Shown: positions 1 to 8,873, counted from the first letter of the stretch. The stretch: DNA of 34,775 nt from Pantoea rwandensis (GCF_002095475.1 NZ_MLFR01000046.1:1-34775); one strand, 5' to 3'. The notes: generated by a model not told the origin, from the letters alone. Program-made: numbers and translations.

Positions 1-178
1 CCCGACGAAAACCGCACCGAACAGTGCGTATTTAACCCGGTACGCATAAATGCGCACCCGACGAAAACCGCACCGAACAATGTAGGGGCGCCATTTATGG
101 CGACCGAAACGCACTGAAGTGACAAGCATTACGACATCAATGGCGATCCTGTCATTAGCAATACAGCTGATGGCGACC
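1..178. repeat. Composite palindromic intergenic repeat, copy 1
   Basis: No gene is seen here. The stretch contains the 20-base palindrome GGTACGCATAAATGCGCACC (39-58, with one mismatched arm position), a second near-palindrome of the same design at 86-105, and degenerate pieces at about 143-178. The order palindrome, spacer with AAAACCGCA, palindrome, then GAAACGCA and AAGTGACAAGCA matches the copy at 3190-3327 almost base for base and in the same orientation. It lies just downstream of the last gene of the peptide operon. The left end runs out of the window. Confidence 0.8.
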
Positions 179-1225
179 CTAGGGTTTAGCCAATTCATCC
201 AGCACCTGCGTCAGTGAGGGGCGATGATGCCCACGAAAACCACTGACCGCTTCGGCGCTGAGTAAGGCATCTAGCACCGCATGCTCTGTCGCATCCGCAG
301 CGGCGGCGAGCAGCGGTTCCAGCGCCGCATCTTCGGGCGGTTGCGGCGTGGTTTGCGTGGAGAATGCCACGGCAATATCGCCTGAGCCATGTCCCCAGTA
401 GCTGCCCAAGCGCCCTAATCCCGCGCCCGCGCGTTTCGCGATACGTTTGAGTTGGCGTGCATCCAGCGGCGCATCGGTAGCCATAATAATGATGATGGAC
501 CCCGCATCACGTTGCGGCGTCAGCTCCGGCAGTAACGGCGCAATCATCTCACCCAAGCGCACGCCATCCAGCGTCAGGGCGGTTAGCGCACCAAAGTTAG
601 CCAGCACCAAAACACCCAGCGTGGCATTCAGTGAAGGGATCAGACGTGATGCACTGCCAATACCGCCTTTCAAGCTAAAACAGCTCATGCCGCGACCCGC
701 GCCCACGCTGCCGCGCGCAAAATCAGTTTGCGCCACGTTCAACGCATCCTGTGCCATCGCTTCCGTTATCGCTAACGCCTGGATGTCATTCAGCCAGCCA
801 TCGTTGCACTCCAGCGCCAGCGGGTTCACCGTGGGCAAGCTGCGACCTAATTCAGGGTTGCGGCTAATCGCATCGCGCACCAGCGTGGTAAACAACGTGC
901 CCACCGCCAGCGTGTTGCTGAGCAGAATCGGGGTCTGCAAAACGCCCAACTCCTCGACCTGCACCAACCCGACCGGTTTGGCGAAGCCGTTAAACACTGC
1001 TGCCCCGCAGGGCAGCGGGTTGAGGAACAGGTTATCGCCCGGCGGGACAATCGCCGTCACGCCGGTTTGCCTCTCGCCGTCGGCCAAGGTGTGATGGCCG
1101 ACGCGCACGCCTGGCACATCACTGATGCGATTGGTCGGCCCGCAGGCACTGCGCGGTTGCCCCAGCTGTCGCTCGCTGCGCCAGCGTTGCAGCAGCCCAT
1201 TGCGCTGCAGTTGTTGAAAGTCCAT
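179..1225 (-). CDS. P1 family peptidase (DmpA/BapA-type aminopeptidase)
   Basis: This is a 348-residue member of the P1 peptidase family, enzymes that cut themselves into two chains and act as L- or D-aminopeptidases or beta-peptidyl aminopeptidases. The family signature GSIIIIMATDAPL is present: Gly242-Ser243 is the expected self-cleavage site, leaving Ser243 as the N-terminal nucleophile of the small chain. The N-terminal NRISDVPGVRVGHHT block (about 32-46) is also typical. There is no signal peptide, so it should act in the cytoplasm on imported peptides. It is the last gene of the operon, with only two bases after the permease stop codon and a weak ribosome site, suggesting coupled translation. 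Family assignment is firm; the substrate (L-, D- or beta-amino peptides) cannot be told from sequence. Confidence 0.9.
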   Translation of the reverse strand: MDFQQLQRNGLLQRWRSERQLGQPRSACGPTNRISDVPGVRVGHHTLADGERQTGVTAIVPPGDNLFLNPLPCGAAVFNGFAKPVGLVQVEELGVLQTPILLSNTLAVGTLFTTLVRDAISRNPELGRSLPTVNPLALECNDGWLNDIQALAITEAMAQDALNVAQTDFARGSVGAGRGMSCFSLKGGIGSASRLIPSLNATLGVLVLANFGALTALTLDGVRLGEMIAPLLPELTPQRDAGSIIIIMATDAPLDARQLKRIAKRAGAGLGRLGSYWGHGSGDIAVAFSTQTTPQPPEDAALEPLLAAAADATEHAVLDALLSAEAVSGFRGHHRPSLTQVLDELAKP

Positions 1226-1227
1226 AT

Positions 1228-2112
1228 TTAGCTCTTCAGTTTGGGATCGAGCGTGTCGCGCAGCGCATCACCCAGCAGGTTAAACGCCAGCACAGTAATA
1301 AATATTGCCAGACCAGGGAATACGCTGACATGCCACAAGCCCGCCATCATCATGCTGCGGCTCATCGCCAGAATATTCCCCCACTCCGGTACGTCCGGCT
1401 CTGGGCCGAGGCCAATAAAGCTGAGGCCCGCTGCCGTTAGAATACTGGTGCCGATGCGCATGGTAAAATAGACAATCACATTGGAGAGCGTGCCGGGCAG
1501 AATATGGCGCAGCAGGATCACGCGATCGGGCGCCCCCGCACAGCGCACTGCTTCCACATAGGCCGCCTGCTTCAGTGATAAGGTAGATGCACGCACAATG
1601 CGCGCAAACACCGGCACACTGAACACCGCGACGGCGATAATCACGTTATTCAGCCCAGGTCCGAGAATCGCCACCACCGCAATGGCCAGCAACATGCCGG
1701 GAAAGGCAAAGAGCACGTCAGCGCCGCGCATGATCAGCATATCCACCCAGCGACCATAATAGCCCGCCAGCAAACCGAGCAGCACACCCACTACCATGCC
1801 CAGCGTCACGGAAAGCACCCCGACGTACAGCGAAATGCGTGCGCCATAAATGATGCGGCTTAACAAATCGCGCCCCAACTCATCGGTGCCCATCCAGTGT
1901 GCCGCAGACGGCGGGGATGACAGCGCCATCCAGTCTGGCACCATCGGATCAAAGGGTGCCAGCCAGGGTGCAAAAATCGCCACCAACACCAGCAGCAAGA
2001 CAAAACCACCCGACACTAGCGCCAGCGGGTTGCGCATAAAGGCGTGCCAAAAATCGCGCCACGGGGAGCGAATAGTCTGTGACGATGCAGCAGACAGAGA
2101 TTGTGTACTCAT
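1228..2112 (-). CDS. gsiD: Peptide ABC transporter permease, GsiD-like
   Basis: Second inner-membrane permease (294 residues) of a dipeptide/glutathione-type ABC importer. It has the DppC/GsiD layout: a cytoplasmic N-terminus, a first membrane helix (about 30-52), the GTDELGRDLLSR block, and a BPD permease domain with an EAVRCAGAP loop that contacts the ATPase. The C-terminal NLLGDALRDTLDPK matches E. coli GsiD closely. The ATG at 2112 was chosen over a GTG one codon upstream because GGAG sits five bases before it. This ATG overlaps the TGA of the preceding permease by one base (TGATG), indicating coupled translation. The symbol denotes family resemblance; the transported peptide may differ from glutathione. 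Confidence 0.85.
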   Translation of the reverse strand: MSTQSLSAASSQTIRSPWRDFWHAFMRNPLALVSGGFVLLLVLVAIFAPWLAPFDPMVPDWMALSSPPSAAHWMGTDELGRDLLSRIIYGARISLYVGVLSVTLGMVVGVLLGLLAGYYGRWVDMLIMRGADVLFAFPGMLLAIAVVAILGPGLNNVIIAVAVFSVPVFARIVRASTLSLKQAAYVEAVRCAGAPDRVILLRHILPGTLSNVIVYFTMRIGTSILTAAGLSFIGLGPEPDVPEWGNILAMSRSMMMAGLWHVSVFPGLAIFITVLAFNLLGDALRDTLDPKLKS

Positions 2113-3041
2113 CACGACTCCTGACGCAGACGAATGGCGGGATTAACCACGGCGTAGAGCAGATCCACCAGCAGGTTAATCACAATAAATTCAAACACGA
2201 ACAGCATCACTAACGCTTGAATCACCGGCTGATCCTGCGCCTTGATCGATTCGATCAACAACCAGCCCAAGCCTGGCCAGTTAAAGACGCTCTCCACCAC
2301 AATCGATCCACCGAGCAGGAAACCAAACTGTAAGCCGAGCATGGTGATCACCGGGATCAGGGCATTACGCATCACGTGTTTCCAGGTCACCAGCCGATTG
2401 CGCAGCCCTTTTGCCTTGGCGGTGCGCACATAATCTTCCTGCGCTACTTCGAGGAAAGCGGAACGGGTGAAACGCGCCATCACTGCGGCAACGGAAGAAC
2501 CCAAGGTGATGGCGGGCAGGATGATGTCGCTGGCTTTATTGAAGCCGCTCACTGAGAACAGGCCAAAGGGCATGGCGACAAACTGGATCAGCAGCAGGCC
2601 CAGCCAGAAAGTGGGCATCGAGATGCCCCCCACCGCGACACTCATCAGCGTCCAGTCCTGCCATTTTCCGCGCTTTAAGGCCGCCAGCACCCCAAGAAAT
2701 AGGCCCAGGATCACGGACCAGGCGAAGCCCGCCAGTGCCAGCCACAGCGTCGGCATAAAGCCCTGCTTGATGACGTCCAGCACCGGTTGTTGGGTGCGGT
2801 AAGTGACGCCGAGGTCGCCACGCAAAAGTCCGCCAATCCAGTTAACGTACTGCTGCGGCAACGGATCGTTGAGACCGAGATGCTGACGCGCGGCTTCGAC
2901 GGCTTCAATCGGTGCGTCTGGCCCAGCGTAAATACGTGCGGGATCGCCCGGTAACAGCTTGATAAAACCGAAGACCAGCAGCGAGACCACCAGCAAGACC
3001 GGGATCATCTCCAACAGTCGACGAATGATGTATGCGAACAT
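2112..3041 (-). CDS. gsiC: Peptide ABC transporter permease, GsiC-like
   Basis: First permease subunit, 309 residues, of the DppB/GsiC type. The protein opens with MFAYIIRRLLEMIPVLLVV, a membrane helix, followed by the family block LPGDPARIYAGP and the ATPase-contact segment EDYVRTAKAKGL. The C-terminal part is close to E. coli GsiC. An in-frame ATG 11 codons upstream exists, but AAGGA lies eight bases before 3041 and the family begins here, so 3041 is used. It follows the binding-protein gene after a 299-base gap full of palindromic repeats, unlike the tight spacing elsewhere in the operon, so it may be expressed at a lower level than the binding protein. Confidence 0.88.
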   Translation of the reverse strand: MFAYIIRRLLEMIPVLLVVSLLVFGFIKLLPGDPARIYAGPDAPIEAVEAARQHLGLNDPLPQQYVNWIGGLLRGDLGVTYRTQQPVLDVIKQGFMPTLWLALAGFAWSVILGLFLGVLAALKRGKWQDWTLMSVAVGGISMPTFWLGLLLIQFVAMPFGLFSVSGFNKASDIILPAITLGSSVAAVMARFTRSAFLEVAQEDYVRTAKAKGLRNRLVTWKHVMRNALIPVITMLGLQFGFLLGGSIVVESVFNWPGLGWLLIESIKAQDQPVIQALVMLFVFEFIVINLLVDLLYAVVNPAIRLRQES

Positions 3042-3340
3042 GCAGTTCCTTTTAAATGGGTACCAAATGCGCATAAATACGCACCCAGATACGCATAAAT
3101 GGGCACCCTACAGTGTGAATGGGTGCTCAAGTACCCTACGTAAAATATGCAGATTACCCGTTGGGTCGCCATTTATGACGTAATGCTCACTTAAGCCAAT
3201 CAGTGCGTATTTAACCCGGTACGCATGAATGCGCACCCTACAAAAACCGCAATGAGCAATGTAGGGTCGCCATTCATGGCGACCGAAACGCAGTTAAGTG
3301 ACAAGCACTACGCCATTTATGGCGACCCTTGACCCCATCT
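3042..3340. repeat. Composite palindromic repeat between gsiB and gsiC, copy 2
   Basis: This 299-base gap holds no gene. It contains GGTCGCCATTTATGACG (3164-3180, one arm decayed), GGTACGCATGAATGCGCACC (3218-3237), the perfect-arm palindrome at 3265-3284 and a partial copy at 3308-3327. Further degenerate pieces lie at 3057-3112. The block 3200-3327 aligns with positions 20-160 in the same orientation. Being transcribed inside the operon, these palindromes would form hairpins 3' of the gsiB message, a place where such repeats can protect the upstream mRNA from 3' decay, as the malE-malF REP does in E. coli; that role here is inference. Confidence 0.8.
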
Positions 3341-4882
3341 CTACTTAAATGAAGCCTGGGTATAAATGAAGTTGCCATCTGCCAGCATCGACACGCCGCT
3401 CAGGTTGCTGCGTTTGCCCACCAGGTTGTCTGGCGTGCCGAGGAAGGCAACTGGGGCATCTTTCCACAGCAGTTTTTGAGCTTCAGCATAGGCTTCACCA
3501 CGCTTAGCGGGATCGGCAGTGGCGAGTCCACCCGCAATCGCCTTATCCACATCTGGATTGCTGAAGTAAGAGACGTTGTACGAGGTCGGCACCCAAGATT
3601 CGGTGGCATACAGCGGGCGAAGCGCCCAATCCGCATCACCGGTTGAGGTTGACCATCCGCCGTAGTAGAGATCGAATTCGGCTTCTTTAGGATCTTTCAC
3701 GCCCCACAATTTAGCGTTACGGGTGCCGGAATCCATTGGCGTGACCGTGGCGCGAATGCCGACGGTGGCCAACTGGGCTTTCAGCACCTGCGCCGCACGC
3801 ACGCTGGCGGTGGTATTGGTGGTCCAGAGTTTGAGATCCAGGCCATTCGGGTAACCCGCCGCTTTCAGCAACGCTTTGGCCTCATCCGGGGCGTAGTGAT
3901 AATTCGGCTCGCTCTGTTTCTGATAGAACTGCACCCCTTCCGGCATCGCGGAAGAAGCCGGTTTACCCATGCCAGCAAACGCCACTTTCAACCACAAATC
4001 ACGGTCGATGGCATAGTTGATAGCCTGGCGCACGCGTACATCGGCCAGCGGCTTGTGCTGGGTGTTGATCGCCATGTAATAGAGGTAAATGCTCGGATCG
4101 CGTTGGATCGCTAACTTGCTATCGTTCTGTACGGTGGCGATTAGATCGGAAGGCAGCGGCCAGATCGCATCAACCTGACCTGATTTCAGTGCTGCCACTC
4201 GCGTCGCATCTTCCGGGCTTGGCGAGAAGGTGACTTTATCCACCTTCGGCCAGCCTTTCTGCCAATAGCCATCGTACTTCACCAGCGAAACGGCTTTGCC
4301 CGGCTGCCACTCAACAAATTTAAACGGACCGGTGCCGACCGGATGCAGGCGCAGCTGTGCTTCTTCTGGGTATTGTTTGAGGATCGCCGGGCTCCACATC
4401 ACTGCTGACGGGTGCGCAAGGGTATTGATGAAGGCACCAAAGGATTGATTGAGATCGATTTTCACCTGATCCGGCGCCAGCACCGTAACCTTGGCAATCA
4501 TCTTATACAGGCTGTTGCGCTTCAGGCCTTTGGTCTGATCGGCGAGGCGATCGAGGTTGGCCTTGACCGCTTCAGCATCAAACGGCGTGCCGTCCTGGAA
4601 AGTGACGCCTTTACGCAGCGTCAGGGTAAATTCGGTGGCGTTGTCATTATTGGTGTAGCCCGTCGCTAACCAGGGTTGCAGCTTCATCTGCGCATCAAAC
4701 TGGAACAGACGTTCAAAGATACCGCTCTGCACCGAATAGCTGACGTTATCCGAAGTATCGTGCGGGTCCAGTCCGGTGATATCGGCATACATCGAAATGC
4801 GCAGATCCTGCGCCTGCGCGGCAGCGGCCAGCGCGAGGGTTAAGCCAAAAGCCAGTGACGAACGGCGAAAAAGGGTTTTCAT
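3341..4882 (-). CDS. gsiB: Periplasmic peptide-binding protein, GsiB-like
   Basis: A 513-residue solute-binding protein of the SBP_bac_5 family, which captures peptides in the periplasm and delivers them to the permease pair. A clear Sec signal peptide spans residues 1-24, with a basic start (MKTLFRR), a hydrophobic core and the cleavage motif AQA before QDLRI. Family blocks include GLDPHDTSDN near the N-terminus, FTLTLRKGVTFQDGTPFDAE (about 83-102) and the GTGPFKFVEW motif. Its length is essentially that of E. coli GsiB (512). AGGAG lies six bases before the ATG. It is followed by the repeat-filled gap. Glutathione, glutamyl peptides or D-amino peptides are all possible ligands. Confidence 0.9.
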   Translation of the reverse strand: MKTLFRRSSLAFGLTLALAAAAQAQDLRISMYADITGLDPHDTSDNVSYSVQSGIFERLFQFDAQMKLQPWLATGYTNNDNATEFTLTLRKGVTFQDGTPFDAEAVKANLDRLADQTKGLKRNSLYKMIAKVTVLAPDQVKIDLNQSFGAFINTLAHPSAVMWSPAILKQYPEEAQLRLHPVGTGPFKFVEWQPGKAVSLVKYDGYWQKGWPKVDKVTFSPSPEDATRVAALKSGQVDAIWPLPSDLIATVQNDSKLAIQRDPSIYLYYMAINTQHKPLADVRVRQAINYAIDRDLWLKVAFAGMGKPASSAMPEGVQFYQKQSEPNYHYAPDEAKALLKAAGYPNGLDLKLWTTNTTASVRAAQVLKAQLATVGIRATVTPMDSGTRNAKLWGVKDPKEAEFDLYYGGWSTSTGDADWALRPLYATESWVPTSYNVSYFSNPDVDKAIAGGLATADPAKRGEAYAEAQKLLWKDAPVAFLGTPDNLVGKRSNLSGVSMLADGNFIYTQASFK

Positions 4883-4903
4883 GAAATCTCCTGGTATTGA
4901 GCG

Positions 4904-6769
4904 TTAGCGCGATGCAATGTCGTCAGCGACCCAGTGTTGCGGCGCAACCTGGCGATAACGGGGTTTGGTGACCGTTTCACCCACTTTGCGCAGTGGCGAA
5001 GGGATCTCGCTGTCTTCAAAAGTGCGAGGTTGACGGTTCTGTGGATCGGCCACCGGCACCGAGGCCAGCAGACGTTGGGTATAAGGGTGTTGTGGCTGGT
5101 TGAACACCGACTGACGCGGCCCAAGCTCGACAATCTGGCCGAGGTACATCACCGCCACACGGTTGGCAATACGCTCCACCACCGCCATGTCGTGTGAGAT
5201 GAAGATCCATGCCACACCGGTTTGCTGTTGCAGGTCCATCATCAGGTTCACCACCTGCGCCTGCACCGATACGTCCAGCGCGGAAACCGCTTCATCCGCG
5301 ATAATCACTTTAGGCTTGAGTGCCATGGCACGGGCAATCGCAATACGCTGGCGCTGACCGCCAGAGAACTCGTGCGGATAGCGCTGCGCATGTTCCGGCA
5401 GCAGGCCGACACTTTTCAGCAAGGCATCAACCTGCGGTGTGGCTTCTTCCAACGATTTCACCAGACCGTGCAGCAGCAGCGGCTCGGCTATGGTGAAGCC
5501 CACGGTCAGACGCGGGTTAAGTGAGGCATACGGGTCTTGAAACACCATCTGGATTTCGCGGCGTAACGGCTGGAACTGCGCCTCTTTCAGATCGGCAATT
5601 TCACTGCCCTGAAAATGAATGCTGTCGGCATGGCTGTTAATCAGACGCATCAACGCACGTCCAGTAGTGGATTTGCCACAGCCACTTTCACCGACAATGG
5701 CCAGCGTTTCACCCGGCCACAAGCTGAAGTCGATTTGCTCCACCGCGTGCACCTGATGGGTGAGCGCCGAAAAGATGCCGCTGCGAATCGGGTAATAGAC
5801 TTTTAAACCGCGCACATCCAGCAGCGGGGTTTCGTCATAACGGGCGGTGCGCTGTTCCGTGTTCTGCGTAGGCTGCGCGCCCAACAGCGGGAAGCGTTGC
5901 GGCCACGCGTGTTCACGCATGTCGCCCAGTTTCGGTACGGCGGCCAGTAGCGCTTTAGTGTAAGGATGCTGCGGCGCATTGAAGATGTCGGCGACCGAGC
6001 CCTGTTCCACCACTTCGCCGCGCAGCATCACCACCACACGGTCGGCGATTTCCGCCACCACGCCCATGTCATGGGTAATAAACATTACCGCCATCTGCTT
6101 CTCGCGTTGCAGATCGCGCAGGATGTGCAGAATGCGTGCCTGTACCGTGACGTCCAATGCGGTGGTAGGTTCATCGGCAATCAGCAGCTGTGGATCGCAC
6201 GCTAGCGCTTGGGCAATCATTACGCGCTGGCGCATCCCGCCCGACAGTGAATGCGGATAGCTCTTCATAATGCGATCCACATCAGCGATACGCACCTGAC
6301 GCAGCAGTTCACGGGCACGCGCATCGGCAGTGGGCTTATCGCATAGTTGGTGATCGCGCAGTGCTTCAGTAAGCTGATCGCCCACGCGTAACACCGGGTT
6401 GAGCGAGGTCATCGGCTCCTGAAAAATCATTGCCATTTCACGGCCACGCAAGGTGCGGCGCTGGGTCTCATTCAACGTTTCCAGTGCATGCTCGCTACCC
6501 TTGCGGTCCCGGAACTGCATGCTGCCACGATCGATACGTCCCGAGGCGGCTAACAGGCCCATCACGGCCAGGGAGGTTACTGATTTCCCCGATCCGCTCT
6601 CCCCGACCACGGCAACAATTTCACCCGGGTGAATGGCGAAGCTGATGCCTTTGAGCGCCTGATTTTCGCCGCTACGACTGCGAAACGAGACGCTGAGATC
6701 CTGAATCGCAAGCACCGGGGTTGAACCGGCAACGCGGGCGGCGTTGGGGGTAAATAAAGTGTCCGTCAT
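4904..6769 (-). CDS. gsiA: Dual-domain peptide ABC transporter ATPase, GsiA-like
   Basis: A 621-residue fusion of two ABC ATPase domains that powers the importer. The first domain has Walker A GESGSGKS (56-63), signature LSGGMRQR and Walker B LLIADEPT. The second has GESGCGKST, FSGGQRQR and VIIADEA. The second domain has ADEAVSALD where the first has ADEPTTALD, as is usual for this family. Each domain is followed by the oligopeptide-transporter C-terminal segment (HPYTKALLAAVPKL and HPYTQRLLASVPVA). GAGG lies five bases before the start. It sits 21 bases upstream of gsiB and 15 bases after the epimerase gene, so it is part of one transcription unit. Confidence 0.93.
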   Translation of the reverse strand: MTDTLFTPNAARVAGSTPVLAIQDLSVSFRSRSGENQALKGISFAIHPGEIVAVVGESGSGKSVTSLAVMGLLAASGRIDRGSMQFRDRKGSEHALETLNETQRRTLRGREMAMIFQEPMTSLNPVLRVGDQLTEALRDHQLCDKPTADARARELLRQVRIADVDRIMKSYPHSLSGGMRQRVMIAQALACDPQLLIADEPTTALDVTVQARILHILRDLQREKQMAVMFITHDMGVVAEIADRVVVMLRGEVVEQGSVADIFNAPQHPYTKALLAAVPKLGDMREHAWPQRFPLLGAQPTQNTEQRTARYDETPLLDVRGLKVYYPIRSGIFSALTHQVHAVEQIDFSLWPGETLAIVGESGCGKSTTGRALMRLINSHADSIHFQGSEIADLKEAQFQPLRREIQMVFQDPYASLNPRLTVGFTIAEPLLLHGLVKSLEEATPQVDALLKSVGLLPEHAQRYPHEFSGGQRQRIAIARAMALKPKVIIADEAVSALDVSVQAQVVNLMMDLQQQTGVAWIFISHDMAVVERIANRVAVMYLGQIVELGPRQSVFNQPQHPYTQRLLASVPVADPQNRQPRTFEDSEIPSPLRKVGETVTKPRYRQVAPQHWVADDIASR

Positions 6770-6784
6770 CGTTGCCTCTTGCGG

Positions 6785-7750
6785 TTACAGCCAGATGCGG
6801 CCTTGAGCGTAGGAAAGGAAGGGTGAGCTGTCAGCCGCCAACCAAATTGGGCCATCGAGATCGACATGTTCAGCAGCAATCGCTACTGGCAGCGCGGCTT
6901 CCATCGCCAGTGAAGATCCCAACATGCAGCCGACCATGACGCGCATATCCTGCTTATTAGCTTCTTCCACCATCGCCAGGGCTTCGGTTAAACCGCCGCA
7001 CTTATCCAGCTTGATGTTGATCATCTCGTAACGATTGTGCAGCTGCGCGATATCTTCTCGGGTGTGGCAACTCTCATCGGCACACACCGGAATCGGATGG
7101 GTAAAACGTTGCAGGTCTTGATCCTGTCCCGCAGGCAGCGGCTGCTCAACCATGGCGATGTTGTAGGCTTGCAGCGCCGTAAGCAGGCTGTGCAGATCCA
7201 CGCCAGACCAGGCTTCATTGGCATCAATGATCAGAGTGGCACGCGGCGCCGCTTTTCTGATGGCTGCCACCTTCTCTAGAATTTCGTCACGGTTGAGTTT
7301 GATTTTTAGCAGGATGGCACCACGGGAAACCGCATCCGCAGCTGCGGCGGCCATGTTTTCGATGGAATCGAGACTTAGAGTTTCCGCCGTGATCACCGAA
7401 GGCGGCGCCACACGCTCGCACTGCTGCCACAACGTGTGTTTCGCCAGTGCAGCATCAAGACGCCACAGCGCACAGTCCAGCGCATTACGCGCTGAACCGG
7501 CGGACACACGGCGTTGCAGATCGAGACGGCTTAAACCCGCTTCAACGTCCTCACGTAGGGCTTCCAATTCTGCCTTTACGCTATCTGGTGTTTCATCGTA
7601 GCGCGGCGTTGGCGTGCATTCGCCACGACCAATAAAACCGTTCTGCTCCAGCGTGACGCGAATGACGGTGACCGCAGTGCGCGTGCCCCGTGAAATAGCA
7701 AAGGGACGCGCCAGCGGCAGCTCCAGCACTTCAATCTGCATGCGCCGCAT
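6785..7750 (-). CDS. dgcA: Enolase-superfamily epimerase (DgcA / YcjG-like)
   Basis: A 321-residue enzyme of the muconate-lactonizing subgroup of the enolase superfamily. It resembles E. coli YcjG (L-Ala-D/L-Glu epimerase, also 321 residues) and the proteins named DgcA, N-acetyl-D-glutamate racemase. Visible active-site elements are the KIKLN lysine pair, the metal ligands in DANEAW, EQPLP and ADESCHTR, and the opposite-face lysine in NIKLDKCGG. The reading frame is open 62 codons further upstream, but that part overlaps the preceding gene. The ATG at 7750 has GGAG ten bases upstream, gives the family length, and lies one base after the dgcN stop. Adjacency to a DUF1611 gene favours the DgcA role over dipeptide epimerase; both concern D-glutamate. 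Confidence 0.8.
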   Translation of the reverse strand: MRRMQIEVLELPLARPFAISRGTRTAVTVIRVTLEQNGFIGRGECTPTPRYDETPDSVKAELEALREDVEAGLSRLDLQRRVSAGSARNALDCALWRLDAALAKHTLWQQCERVAPPSVITAETLSLDSIENMAAAAADAVSRGAILLKIKLNRDEILEKVAAIRKAAPRATLIIDANEAWSGVDLHSLLTALQAYNIAMVEQPLPAGQDQDLQRFTHPIPVCADESCHTREDIAQLHNRYEMINIKLDKCGGLTEALAMVEEANKQDMRVMVGCMLGSSLAMEAALPVAIAAEHVDLDGPIWLAADSSPFLSYAQGRIWL

Positions 7751-7751
7751 C

Positions 7752-8758
7752 TTAGCCACGCTCCTGCAGCAGTGCAGCGATATCAGCAATCCCGAAACGT
7801 ACCGGATCGGTGGCAGGCACGCCAAACTCCGCCGTAATTTCTGCACAATAGGCGCGTGCTTCCTCTTCACTGTAGTTAGAGGTGTTGATGGCGAAACCCG
7901 CCAGCTGTACATGATCGCTGGTGACGTGCGCCGCACGCAGGTTAGCTTCCACGCAATCTTTCAGGCTGACCATCGGTTGATGAGGTAAATGGCGCATATG
8001 TGGGCGGCCCATTTCATGGCACATCACCAGCCAGTGCGGCTGTGCACCGTGAATCAAGCCCATGCTGACGCCGGCATACGAAGGGTGGAACAGTGAACCC
8101 TGGCCTTCGACGATATCCCAGTGATCGGCATCATTCGCCGGTGATAAGGCTTCAGCCGCGCCGGCGATAAAGTCGGCAATCACGGCATCAATGGCAATAC
8201 CTTCACCCGCCACCAAAATTCCGGTTTGGCCAGTGCACGAAAATCGGCTTTCATGCCACGTTCACGCATTGCCGCTTCGAGCGCCAGTGAGGTGTACATT
8301 TTGCCCACAGAGCAGTCAGTACCGACAGTGAGTACACGCTTACCAGTACGCTTCTTGCCGCTGCCGACATTGAGTTTGGGTCGCATATGGCGCAGATCAA
8401 ACAGCTCAACGCCAAACTCCTGCGCTAACGCCACCAGCTCAGGCTCATCCACCAGACGATGATGCAGACCGCTAGCCACGTTCATGCCCGCTTTAATCGC
8501 ACCTTTAACCGTATCGAGCCAATGTTCAGGCAGATATCCACCGGCATTGGCGGTACCGAGTACCAGGGTTTTCGCGCCGCGCTGCTGCGCCGTGGCAATG
8601 TCGAGGACGTCTAAGCCAAGGCTGACAGTACAGCCTGGTAATTTAATTTCACCAACACACTGCTCAGGTCGCCAGACCTGAATACCGCGCGCGGTTTTAG
8701 CAGCCAGTGGGTCGGTGACATCGCCAAGGAAGAGTAAATAGGGTTGTGGGATCAGCAT
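7752..8758 (-). pseudogene. dgcN: DUF1611 / DgcN-like gene broken by a one-base deletion
   Basis: DgcN-type DUF1611 proteins are annotated as N-acetyltransferases acting on D-glutamate, partners of DgcA. The first frame (8758 leftward) reads MLIPQPYLLFLGDVTDPLAA and includes a P-loop GTDCSVGK (146-153), then runs to ADFRA (175) and goes out of frame, ending at 8180. The second frame continues from about 8240 to the stop at 7752. Adding one base near 8234 (the plus strand reads CCAGTGCACG where CCAGTTGCACG is expected) restores ...ADFRATGQTGILVAGEGIAID and one 335-codon frame of normal family length. Both halves are otherwise well kept, so this is a recent lesion or a sequencing error. No homopolymer longer than two bases is involved. 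Confidence 0.85.
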
Positions 8759-8844
8759 GATGTTTCTCGTTTCAGACGGGTTAGAGGGTCTGAATCGACT
8801 ATTTCATGCGGAGAAAAGGGTGACGAATGCTTGTTTGGTGGCGG

Positions 8845-8873
8845 GGTATAACGTCAGGCTATAGTCAGATCAA
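8845..8873 (-). promoter_or_regulatory. Candidate sigma-70 promoter of the dgcN-dgcA-gsi operon
   Basis: On the minus strand, TTGATC (8873-8868) is followed after exactly 17 bases by TATACC (8850-8845). Transcription would start near 8838, about 80 bases before the dgcN ATG. Both hexamers match four of six consensus positions. No operator is recognised. Confidence 0.45.

Noticed and set aside
1..178. Insertion sequence or transposon ends in the palindromic repeats
   Set aside because: No transposase, no consistent terminal repeats and no target duplications are visible; the copies are short and only intergenic.
6785..7936. Longer 383-codon version of the epimerase
   Set aside because: The extra 62 codons overlap the end of the dgcN-like frame, have no family similarity and lack a ribosome site; the 321-codon form matches YcjG.
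7752..8758. Two separate genes in place of one broken dgcN
   Set aside because: The two parts are the N- and C-terminal halves of one DUF1611 protein, and a single base restores a continuous frame of family length.
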